NCBI GenBank assembly: GCA_024742395.1
Contig: JANSYO010000005.1
Coordinates: 57,770 to 121,769, forward strand
Direction: 5' to 3'
Source of the DNA: Cytophagales bacterium
Lineage (GTDB): Bacteria > Bacteroidota > Bacteroidia > Cytophagales > Spirosomataceae
DNA: 64,000 nt
Shown: piece by piece, positions 7,602 through 14,642 of the stretch
Layout of the letters: every line of letters begins with the position of its first letter
Position numbering within the stretch: position 1 is the stretch's first letter
Position numbers and translations under genes: made by a program
Notes under the pieces: generated by a model
The model's database searches: none
Told to the model about the DNA's origin: nothing
The model's input: the letters and a program-made list of their open reading frames with translations, nothing else

Positions 7602-9869
7602 TTAAATTACCCCCATCACCTGCACCCAATCTTTAGACTTTTCGTAGTCGGGAAGGTTGTCAAAAGTGACTAAGAAGTTATGGTACTTTTGATCACGGAG
7701 GGCTTTTTTATTGGCTTTCCACTCGGCATCGTTTAGGTAGGGTTGCCAGCCTAAAAGTAGCTTCTCGGCGTTCCATCGGCGATGCTCCAATTCGCTAAGG
7801 ATATAGAGTTCCTCCATGGATAAGTCATTTGGAGAATTGACTTCCCTGCCCAACTGCCGTAATTTAACAACTGCGTGTTGAGCTGCTTGTAAGTTGGATT
7901 CCCGGTCCATTTGCCGCAGGGTGGTCCAAAAGGCTTCTTCTTTTGTCTGGGCTTTGGATTTCACCATCATGAAGCCATTTTGAATAAACAGCCATACTTT
8001 CTTTTGGAATGATGGTTTTTCTTCGATTTCAAATCTTTTTGCCATGAGTTCATACGAGGCAAAAAAGTATTTAAGCAAATCGTTTTTCTCGGCTTGATAG
8101 TTATCGATTGTAATTTCTCCATTACTTACTTTTTTACCTAACTCACCTAACCTTTTATTTGCATCCATGATACTTTTTACTTCGGTGCTTCCATCATCTT
8201 TAAGACCACCAAAAATGCAGTGATAGATGTAGGCAATGCGTTTGGCTAAGGGCACATTGGACGCTTCTTCAATGCTTTTGCAGGTACAAGCATCAAGCAT
8301 ATTTCCAAAGCAATAGATAGGAATGTGCGGGGCAAGGGCGTTGAGCTTTTGGTTGATGTATTGCTGCTCGTCTCGGTCGGGGTAGTTGTAATAGATGTAC
8401 ACCTCAATGTCCCGTTGCTGTTGTTGTTTCAGGTAAGACAATCGGGGCAAAACGGAATTTAGGAAGCGGGCATTTTGAATACCATCATCCAAACAGACGT
8501 ATAATGAATTGGCATTTTCTGGCTCAAAAAAATTGTAAAAACTAAACGATTTATGACGAATGGCCGCTTCGGCAATGGGTAAGGCTTCAAAATCAATTTC
8601 GATATTCTGAAAGGTATAATTTATAACACTACGTTCTTCAGTATCCAAATAAAGTGAAGCGTAATTCGATTTGTCCAACACCGGATTCTTTCCCAAAAAT
8701 GCTGCTTTGGCGGTTTGGTCTTCTTCTCTCAGAAATACCTGGATACGAAGTTGATGCCCCGCCAAAAAATGCCCAATCCTGGCACAGGCCAACACAATTT
8801 CTACGGCTTGCTTGTTGAAACCCACAATTACCACTTGAGCGGTTTTGGTAGTTTCCGCAAATCGGTCAATCGGTCTTTGTGCGAGTAGGTTATTCGCAGT
8901 GTTTTGTTCAATGTTGAACGTATTGATTTTGGCCGAACGCCGCTCCAACAATGCGTGAACACTTTCCCGCAGATTGGGGTCATTGAGATGAACGTGCCAC
9001 TGTGGTTGAAAATCAGGATGGTGGGTTTGTACCTCGTCCATTTCGTGTACCGCACGGAAGTTAGCCTCATCAGATTCATTGATGATATACACCGCTTTGG
9101 CTTGCCAAAAATAGGTGGTATTTAAATCTTGCTTGCTGTGTGCTTTGCCTTTAAAGTACCAGCAGCGGACATTTTCCAAAGCCTTGTGGAGGTGTTCGTT
9201 TTCTGAGGTATCTAAGAACACAAACCGTTGCCAACTGTCTAGTAAATCATATGCCAAATCTTCTGCCTTGATACCATCTCCTATAATGACTACATAGTCT
9301 AATTGCTTTTTTCTTTTCAAAAACCTGACCGTCCGATACCGAAAAAAACTCAATCGGGAAATATTCTCTTTGCCCACCGCCAACCCAAAGGCAATCAAGA
9401 AGGCATACGCTGCTAAGAAACCACCAAGCAAACGTGCGGTACGCATCAACACATTTGGGGGTTTGGTGGGTTCATCAAAACCATCGCCACCGATTGTTAT
9501 CAGTTCGGCGGCGTTGAAAAGATCGTTGGCTAAACTCTCTCCAGTGTTATAGTTATCATAACCGACACATCCAACCACAAGTACAATGACAGTCAGCACA
9601 ATGGGATAAACATAGCTCAGAAGCAATACTTTGGCATATTCCCACTTTTTATATGCCCACCAAGCTATACGATACAGGCACATCAATAAGAACCAAACAA
9701 GCCAGTCGGCAAATTCAAACCTATGGTAATAATAATTATACGCCCCTTCTAAAAGGAAAAAGACCAGTCCAAACCACAGCCAATTTTTATTTTTGAACCA
9801 CCAAGCACGCAATTTCTGCTTGGGTTGTGGGGGTGCTTCGTGTTTGTTCCAGGTATAATGGTGGCTCAT
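7602..9869 (-). CDS. Cation channel with tandem RCK (TrkA-N-like) domains and C-terminal RyR domain
   Basis: The 755-residue protein has four hydrophobic helices at ~30-48, 53-73, 81-104 and 141-166. Between helices 3 and 4 a pore-loop-like segment reads LITIGGDGF (Thr125 to Gly130), close to but not identical with the potassium filter TVGYGD. Two Rossmann-like segments follow, VVIIGDG (~193) and VVIVGFNK (~346), as in tandem-RCK channels. Near the C-terminus LEHRRWNAEKLLLGWQPY is the signature of a RyR domain. I take the ATG at 9869, which overlaps the upstream stop as ATGA; a longer start at 9914 would overlap the upstream gene by 49 bases. Probable role: ligand-gated ion channel effector controlled by the adjacent SLOG and TIR proteins (inference). 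Composition looks richer in G+C than the two flanking TIR genes. Confidence 0.85.
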   Translation of the reverse strand: MSHHYTWNKHEAPPQPKQKLRAWWFKNKNWLWFGLVFFLLEGAYNYYYHRFEFADWLVWFLLMCLYRIAWWAYKKWEYAKVLLLSYVYPIVLTVIVLVVGCVGYDNYNTGESLANDLFNAAELITIGGDGFDEPTKPPNVLMRTARLLGGFLAAYAFLIAFGLAVGKENISRLSFFRYRTVRFLKRKKQLDYVVIIGDGIKAEDLAYDLLDSWQRFVFLDTSENEHLHKALENVRCWYFKGKAHSKQDLNTTYFWQAKAVYIINESDEANFRAVHEMDEVQTHHPDFQPQWHVHLNDPNLRESVHALLERRSAKINTFNIEQNTANNLLAQRPIDRFAETTKTAQVVIVGFNKQAVEIVLACARIGHFLAGHQLRIQVFLREEDQTAKAAFLGKNPVLDKSNYASLYLDTEERSVINYTFQNIEIDFEALPIAEAAIRHKSFSFYNFFEPENANSLYVCLDDGIQNARFLNSVLPRLSYLKQQQQRDIEVYIYYNYPDRDEQQYINQKLNALAPHIPIYCFGNMLDACTCKSIEEASNVPLAKRIAYIYHCIFGGLKDDGSTEVKSIMDANKRLGELGKKVSNGEITIDNYQAEKNDLLKYFFASYELMAKRFEIEEKPSFQKKVWLFIQNGFMMVKSKAQTKEEAFWTTLRQMDRESNLQAAQHAVVKLRQLGREVNSPNDLSMEELYILSELEHRRWNAEKLLLGWQPYLNDAEWKANKKALRDQKYHNFLVTFDNLPDYEKSKDWVQVMGVI

Positions 9870-10480
9870 GGTAAATACATTTTTACTGGAAATAGGTTTT
9901 TCTCCCGTGGACAAATGAGGTGGTAAAGTTTACGTGGTTGTTTGGGCAGTTTTATACGGTTTCCGGCAATTCCCCGTCCGGTTTTCCACAAATTAACTAC
10001 GTCTGAAGTGCCGCCTTCACCGCCGCCGTCCACACCATCCCAGAGGGCAACGAGAATGGAAGCATTCTTCACCAAATATTCACCTAATTTTTGGTAGGCC
10101 AACTTGCGGTCATGTTCTTTTGAATAATCTAAGGTTTTGTCAATTAAGCTATGGGTTATATCGTTATAGCTTTGATTTTTACGGTCTTTAAGGAGGTCAT
10201 GAAAGGGTTGCAGCGACTTCTCATACCCACCATAAGTGTATTTTTCATGATATTCATCTGGCATGATCTTGACATAAACCAGTTGGTCAGTAACTTCCAA
10301 ACACTCTGCCACCCACAAATCTGCCCCGGGGGCAAGGGCGGAGTAGAGTTTAATGGTTGAACCACTTTCCTTTCGTAAACGCCGATACAGGCATTTTACT
10401 CGTGCTTTAGTCTGACGCTTATCTTTTTCCAATAAATCCCGGTGGCCGGTGATGGCAACAACTAACTGCAATTTGCCCAT
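9866..10480 (-). CDS. SLOG-family (LSDAT/TRPM-SLOG-like) nucleotide-sensor protein
   Basis: The 204-residue stand-alone Rossmann-like domain starts LVVAITGHRDL (Gly12-His-Arg-Asp). It continues with SALAPGADLWVAE (~47-59), where Gly-Ala-Asp caps a strand, and then VALWDG (~144-149) with GGEGGTSDVV (~152-161). These are the conserved blocks of the bacterial SLOG subgroup related to the N-terminal sensor of TRPM channels. Known SLOG domains bind NAD-derived nucleotides: ThsA SLOG in Thoeris binds a TIR-made cyclic ADP-ribose isomer. Here it is flanked by a channel gene (ATGA overlap) and a TIR gene (3-base gap), which suggests it reads a TIR product and controls the channel. I saw no membrane segment. 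Confidence 0.8.
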   Translation of the reverse strand: MGKLQLVVAITGHRDLLEKDKRQTKARVKCLYRRLRKESGSTIKLYSALAPGADLWVAECLEVTDQLVYVKIMPDEYHEKYTYGGYEKSLQPFHDLLKDRKNQSYNDITHSLIDKTLDYSKEHDRKLAYQKLGEYLVKNASILVALWDGVDGGGEGGTSDVVNLWKTGRGIAGNRIKLPKQPRKLYHLICPREKNLFPVKMYLP

Positions 10481-10483
10481 TAT

Positions 10484-11740
10484 TTAATATCCAGTAATGT
10501 CAAATACATCTTTCAGTGTTTTTATGGCAGTTTGGTTTCCGTTTTTTGCTGCTTTTGAATACCAACTTTTAGCCTTCTCTAAATCCTTTACTACACCCAA
10601 GCCATTCCGGTACATATATCCAATATTATATTGTGCAGAAGCAAATCCATTATTTGCTGCTTTGAGGTACCATTCCATTGCGAGGGCATAATCTTGGTTT
10701 ACACCCAAGCCCTCATCATACATATATCCAATATTATATTGTGCAGTAGTATTTCCATTAATTGCTGCTTTGAGGTACCATTCCATTGCGAGGGCATAAT
10801 CTTGCTTTACACCCAAGCCATCCATGTACATATATCCAATACTATTTTGTGCAGAAGCACCACCATTATTTGCTGCTTTGAGGTACCACTCCATTGCAAG
10901 GGCATAATCTTGCTTTACACCCAATCCATTCTGGTAAATATATCCAATACCATTTTGTGCAAAAGCATTTCCTTTATTTACTGCTTTGAGGTACCACTCC
11001 ATTGCGAGGGCATAATCTTGCTTTACACCCAATCCATTCTGGTACATATATCCAATATTATTTTGTGCAGAAGCATTTCCATTATTTGCTGCTTTGAGGT
11101 ACCATTCCATTGCGAGGGCATAATCCTGATTTACTCCGTGACCAGAATAATACATAGTGCCCAAAAAATATTGAGATTGGTCATCTCCTTCCTTGGCAGA
11201 TTGTAAAAGATAAGGGAAGGCCTGTCCGTACTTTTTTTGGTGGTACAGGTCTTTGCCAATCTCGTTCTCAATGGCTTTTGAGAATAGATTCGAGCTGTCA
11301 ACTCGCCGTTTGTTCACATACTGGCTTATTGACTCATAGGCAATACTGATGCCTGTTTCCAAATTGTAATTTTGAGCATCAATTTGCTGAATGGAAGAGA
11401 TAAAATAGTCTATGGCATCTGAAATGGTAAGTTGTTCTGTTTTGTAGCAAAACAGCTTTTTCTTTTGCTTATCGGCGTACTCCAATTCTCGTAACACCTG
11501 ATTTGAGGAGTTTGAGTTTTTGGAAAGTAAAAGTAAAAACACGGAGGAGTTTCTGATACCATCAGTAATTGCTTTAGACCATATTTCACCGTGGGGAATG
11601 TCATGGTAAGCAATCCAGCAAGTCAGGCCTTTTTCTTTTAGGAGTGCGTAGATTTCTAATGCCAACCCACGGTCTAAATCGGAGTAGCTGATAAAAACGT
11701 CGTATGCTTTAGTTACCATTTGCGTTTGTTTCTTTTCCAA
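10484..11740 (-). CDS. TIR domain protein with near-identical Sel1 repeats (copy B)
   Basis: The 418-residue protein has a TIR domain at ~12-130 (AYDVFISYSDLDRGLALEIY, then CWIAYHDIP), with NSNSSNQVLRELE placing Glu85 at the catalytic position. Six Sel1 units of exactly 36 residues follow (consensus AQNNIGYMYQNGLGVKQDYALAMEWYLKAANNG), plus a degenerate tail ending DVFDITGY. The near-identity of the units at DNA level shows recent tandem expansion. It is the first intact gene of the minus-strand operon: its ATG is 4 bases after the last stop of a decayed NTPase gene, and the SLOG gene follows after 3 bases. Probable role: NAD-consuming or signal-producing TIR whose solenoid recognises a trigger (inference). 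Confidence 0.92.
   Translation of the reverse strand: MEKKQTQMVTKAYDVFISYSDLDRGLALEIYALLKEKGLTCWIAYHDIPHGEIWSKAITDGIRNSSVFLLLLSKNSNSSNQVLRELEYADKQKKKLFCYKTEQLTISDAIDYFISSIQQIDAQNYNLETGISIAYESISQYVNKRRVDSSNLFSKAIENEIGKDLYHQKKYGQAFPYLLQSAKEGDDQSQYFLGTMYYSGHGVNQDYALAMEWYLKAANNGNASAQNNIGYMYQNGLGVKQDYALAMEWYLKAVNKGNAFAQNGIGYIYQNGLGVKQDYALAMEWYLKAANNGGASAQNSIGYMYMDGLGVKQDYALAMEWYLKAAINGNTTAQYNIGYMYDEGLGVNQDYALAMEWYLKAANNGFASAQYNIGYMYRNGLGVVKDLEKAKSWYSKAAKNGNQTAIKTLKDVFDITGY
10611..11147 (-). repeat. 108-bp tandem repeats encoding Sel1 units
   Basis: The block gctgctttgaggtaccattc (with one to three changes) recurs at 10656, 10764, 10872, 10980 and 11088, exactly 108 bp apart. Each unit encodes one 36-residue Sel1 repeat. 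The similarity extends over almost the full unit and fades at both ends, so copy number can probably change by slippage or recombination without breaking the frame. Confidence 0.92.
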
Positions 11741-11744
11741 ATTC

Positions 11745-12478
11745 CTATAAGTCCATTAATCGAAACCTGAAACTACTGTTTTTACCACTAATTTCATATC
11801 CATTATTGGTTAAAATTTGGTAATGGCTTTTTTGAAATTTCTCTGTTTTTTTTGCTAATAATTCCTGAATATCACGGTATTGGTTTACTATATGGATCGC
11901 TTCAATGGAGGAAGTGAGGTTGGTTGGGAAGTCGTAGATTGGTAGCGAATTCCTTTCAGTCGATAAGTATCCTTATTGCATTAAACAGATATAGCCCCTG
12001 TGCATCTTGTGGTTTAATTTGTCTTCTTTCTTCTAAGCTATCTGGATAAATATTCAGTTCGGAAGCAAGTTCCACCAATGAATTCACAATACCATTATCA
12101 CAAAAATCCAGGCCAGGGAGCATGTTGGTAAGTATTAAGTGCATAGTTCCAATTTTTTGCCGTAAGCATTGTTTTTCCTTTGCCGGCTTCGGCATTAATG
12201 AGCATCAGTTACCCGTGTTTATTCAGTCTGTTTCGTATTTCCCGTAGTTCTTTTACTTTTCCCAGAAAAATAGTGGGGTTTGCCGGGCCGTTTGAGTAAG
12301 GTAGGGTGGCGGGCTTGCCGGGTGTTAGAAAGCTATTTTTGAAAAGTTTTTGCGAATCTTCTTTAATAGCAGACTTTTGAGAGTCATCATTTTTCAAAGT
12401 TGTAAAAAAGAAACCATTTCCGTTAGGCATTTCCTTATTGAATGCTTCAAAAATGGGTTCGTTTTCCGCACCTTCCAT
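11745..12478 (-). pseudogene. Decayed P-loop (STAND-like) NTPase gene at the head of the TIR/SLOG operon
   Basis: The frame from 12478 encodes 89 residues ending GPANPTIFLGKVKELREIRN then LNKHG, the usual lead-in to a STAND NTPase domain, and stops at TAA 12209-12211. Directly after the stop the same frame reads LMLINAEAGKGKTMLTAKNW, a Walker A motif, until TGA at 12098-12100. A shifted frame continues DNGIVNSLVELASELNIYPD to a stop at 11956. A third frame continues TERNSLPIYDFPTNL... to TAG at 11745-11747. Taken together this is one ~240-residue coding trace broken by one stop and two frameshifts. No Walker B is visible, so an internal deletion is also likely. Its end is 4 bases from the next ATG, so it was once the first gene of the operon. 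Confidence 0.7.
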
Positions 12479-12970
12479 TTTTTTAAGAAGTTACAGAAAG
12501 GACATTTTACTCTTTTTCAGGCAATTCTATGACAGATCATACCCTTCTTCCGCGGACCAGCCTACTTTTGTCCAGAAAAGCATTAAAAAAACATTGTGCG
12601 GTTATGGAAGCGTTGTATTCACCTCGTATTCTGGTGACTGCAAAAGTTGCTGTAAAGTTCTCCCATTAAATTACCTCGAAAGTAACCTGGTGCTCGGGGT
12701 GAAGGCTTACGAAATCCACAATTGCGGCCGTGGCTAAATCTATATCACAAGCTAGCTTGGCAGATGAGGCAAAAAATACGCGGTATGTTTTAAAGTGGCA
12801 ATAGCTAAGTTGTTATTTTAATTATCGGTAAAATTGGGTTTATAAAAAGTTATACGAAGAATTGATTCATCAGTCATTGATATTTGAGGTAACATCCTTT
12901 TTTCAGAAAAGGCAATCATATTTATCAAAATTCCGAATATTAATGGACTAAATATGGACTAAAAAGGCAA
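12479..12970. other. Gene-poor stretch between the island operon and tRNA-Ser
   Basis: No convincing gene is present. On the minus strand, ~12660-12790 reads without a stop (RVFFASSAKLACDID, then VDFVSLHPEHQVTFEVI), ends in TAA and continues in frame for ~30 more codons. This could be a further fragment of a decayed gene, but I recognise no family. The rest is AT-rich and without clear repeats. The promoter of the minus-strand operon should lie here, but no perfect TAnnTTTG element was found. Confidence 0.4.
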
Positions 12971-12971
12971 A

Positions 12972-13011
12972 TAAAAAAGCGTAACTATCTAAATAATAGA
13001 CAATTACGCTT
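12972..13011 (-). terminator. Rho-independent terminator downstream of tRNA-Ser
   Basis: On the minus strand AAGCGTAA (13011-13004) pairs with TTACGCTT (12984-12977), with an inner CTAT/ATAG pairing, followed by a run of T. It lies 9 bases after the tRNA 3' end and probably ends its transcript. Confidence 0.75.
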
Positions 13012-13019
13012 ACATGTTG

Positions 13020-13106
13020 CAGAGAGGAAGGGATTCGAACCCTCGATACGCTTGCACGTATACACGCTTTCCAGGCGTGCTCCTTCAACCACTCGGACAC
13101 CTCTCT
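13020..13106 (-). tRNA. tRNA-Ser (anticodon GGA)
   Basis: The minus strand folds as a class II tRNA. The acceptor stem AGAGAGG pairs with CCTCTCT and G is the discriminator base. The D arm follows GTGTCCGAGTGG. The anticodon stem CACGC/GCGTG has loop CTGGAAA, giving anticodon GGA for UCC/UCU serine codons. A long variable arm (TATACGTGCAAGCGTA) is diagnostic of serine tRNA and the T loop is TTCGAAT. CCA is not encoded. It marks the border between the accessory island on the left and core genes on the right. Confidence 0.96.
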
Positions 13107-13150
13107 GTTTCGGGCTGCAAAGTAAGCGGTTTTAAAACTAAATTGAAAGA

Positions 13151-14221
13151 TTAAATCGTCAATTCGCCTCTTAAATTTTCTTCTAACTTCTCTTTAACCT
13201 CTTTAGGACTTAAACCTTGGGCGAGTAAAAACATCAATTTAGTCACGGCAGCCTCGGCTGTCATATCGCCTCCACTGATAACACCGATATTCTTCAATCC
13301 CAGCCCGGTCGCATAGTCTTGTTGCCTGACACTCCCACCCTCACATTGAGAAATGTTTAGAATATGAATTCCGCTATCCACTGCATTTTTTAATACCCTT
13401 AAAAAAGCTTCGTTAGAACTGGCATTTCCGGAGCCATAGGTTTCTATAATGACAGCCTCCAGGTCTGGTGAACCCAAAAAGTAGTCCAGAGCATTTACAG
13501 CCATCCCCGGGAAAAGCCGGACAATCAACACATTTGGGTTTAATCGTTTATGCACGACTAAATTGGCTTTAGACCTTTTCATCAGGTAAGGTAAATTATA
13601 CTCGCAATACACACCAACCTCTGCCAGATGTGGGTAATTCTCAGACTGAAAGGCGTCAAACTGTGAGCTTTCATGTTTTTTTGACCTGTTACCTCTAAGT
13701 AATTTCCCGTTGAAATAAATACATACTTCACTTAATACTGAAACGCCCTCCTTCTTATCAGCCGCCAACTCTATGGCTGTTATCATATTTTCGCGTGCAT
13801 CTGTTCTGGCCACACCCAACGAAAGCTGTGCTCCGGTAAAAACCACTGGTTTTGATAGGTTCTCTAACAAAAAACTCAAAGCAGAGGCTGTGTATGCCAT
13901 GGTATCTGTTCCATGAAGTATAACGAAACCGTCAAACTCCTGATAATGAGACTCTATAATTGATGCCAATTGGATCCAGATTTCGGGAGACATATCTGAT
14001 GAATCAATTGGTGGCTCAATAGGTATGATAGTCAAATTAGCCTCTACGCGTTTTAATTCAGGAACATATTGGGCAATTTCTCTAAAAGGAAGGGGTATTA
14101 AGGTTTTCAAAGTTTGATCAAAAACCATCCCCAAAGTACCTCCTGTATAAATAATTAATATACTAGATACACCCGATCTAGCCTGACCTATTCCTTCAAT
14201 TTTATGTTTTTTATATGTCAT
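13151..14221 (-). CDS. ansA: Type I L-asparaginase
   Basis: The enzyme hydrolyses L-asparagine to aspartate and ammonia. The 356-residue protein carries both catalytic threonine motifs of the asparaginase family: IIYTGGTLGM near the N-terminus (~24-33) and VILHGTDTMAYTASAL (~98-113), the latter with the Thr-Asp-Lys-type centre. GSGNASSNEAFL further on is typical of the type I branch. There is no signal peptide, so it is probably cytoplasmic. The length fits bacterial AnsA with a slight N-terminal extension. It follows a small TPR gene on the same strand, 9 bases away, so the two may be co-transcribed. Confidence 0.93.
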   Translation of the reverse strand: MTYKKHKIEGIGQARSGVSSILIIYTGGTLGMVFDQTLKTLIPLPFREIAQYVPELKRVEANLTIIPIEPPIDSSDMSPEIWIQLASIIESHYQEFDGFVILHGTDTMAYTASALSFLLENLSKPVVFTGAQLSLGVARTDARENMITAIELAADKKEGVSVLSEVCIYFNGKLLRGNRSKKHESSQFDAFQSENYPHLAEVGVYCEYNLPYLMKRSKANLVVHKRLNPNVLIVRLFPGMAVNALDYFLGSPDLEAVIIETYGSGNASSNEAFLRVLKNAVDSGIHILNISQCEGGSVRQQDYATGLGLKNIGVISGGDMTAEAAVTKLMFLLAQGLSPKEVKEKLEENLRGELTI

Positions 14222-14230
14222 TTTATTCTT

Positions 14231-14560
14231 TCACCAATCCTCTTGTTCATCTAGAGCCAGTTGTCTGGCTCCTTTTAACTCTTGAAGAATTTTGTCATTG
14301 TTTTGTTGCACCGCAATACTCATCCCCTTATCATAGATGTCTATGGCCTTTTCATATTGATCCATATCAAAATATATCTGTCCGGCCTGATAATATGTGG
14401 GTAAGTATTCGGGGTCGCTTTTGAGAAGTATCTCTAAATGCTTTAAAGCTTCCTTCTTATCCTCTTTGATAAGTTCCATTGCCACCGCATACCTATTAAA
14501 AGGATCCTTCGGTTCTTCTTCTAAAAAACTCAATAAAATTTTCAAACGTCCTGCTTGCAT
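14231..14560 (-). CDS. Small TPR-repeat protein
   Basis: This 109-residue protein has about two and a half tetratricopeptide units (DPFNRYAVAMELIKEDKKEA, YLPTYYQAGQIYFDMDQYEK and AIDIYDKGMSIAVQQNN), the degenerate helix-turn-helix repeats used for protein binding. It has no signal peptide or membrane segment. It lies just upstream of ansA (9-base gap) and divergent from etfBA. It shares a short intergenic region that contains a 22-bp palindrome, so both directions may be controlled by the same regulator. The specific partner is unknown. Confidence 0.85.
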   Translation of the reverse strand: MQAGRLKILLSFLEEEPKDPFNRYAVAMELIKEDKKEALKHLEILLKSDPEYLPTYYQAGQIYFDMDQYEKAIDIYDKGMSIAVQQNNDKILQELKGARQLALDEQEDW

Positions 14561-14585
14561 ACCTACTAAGGCTTCATTAGATTTG
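14555..14585 (+). promoter_or_regulatory. Bacteroidota-type promoter of etfBA
   Basis: TAGATTTG at 14578-14585 fits the TAnnTTTG -7 element exactly, and TTG at 14555-14557, 20 bases upstream, can serve as the -33 element. The predicted transcript start, near 14592, falls inside the adjacent palindrome. Confidence 0.65.
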
Positions 14586-14586
14586 T

Positions 14587-14608
14587 AATGTTATGCATGC
14601 ATAACATT
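14587..14608. promoter_or_regulatory. Perfect 22-bp palindrome, likely repressor operator for etfBA
   Basis: Positions 14587-14608 read the same on both strands (core TTATGCATGCATAA). The site begins one base after the -7 element and covers the expected transcription start, a classic place for repression by a dimeric TetR- or FadR-like protein. No matching regulator gene is adjacent. Confidence 0.65.
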
Positions 14609-14642
14609 TTAATTTCTTTCCAACGCTAACTTAGTAAATAAC

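Noticed and set aside
9870..9914. Upstream start of the channel gene
   Set aside because: It would overlap the SLOG gene by 49 bases, while the ATG at 9869 gives a standard ATGA junction.
10611..11147. Regular 108-bp spacing considered as a CRISPR-like array
   Set aside because: Units are contiguous, without unique spacers, and encode in-frame Sel1 repeats.
10631..11206. A 191-codon open frame on the plus strand opposite the Sel1 repeats
   Set aside because: It is the mirror of the near-identical 108-bp repeats of the TIR-Sel1 gene; its own repeats follow from that gene's codons and it lacks any recognised motif.
12438..12737. A 99-codon plus-strand frame near tRNA-Ser
   Set aside because: It overlaps the decayed NTPase gene in antisense, has no recognised motif and no promoter or start context, so I treat it as chance.
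1..13106. Prophage or transposon at the island
   Set aside because: No integrase, transposase, capsid or terminal inverted repeats were found in the visible part.
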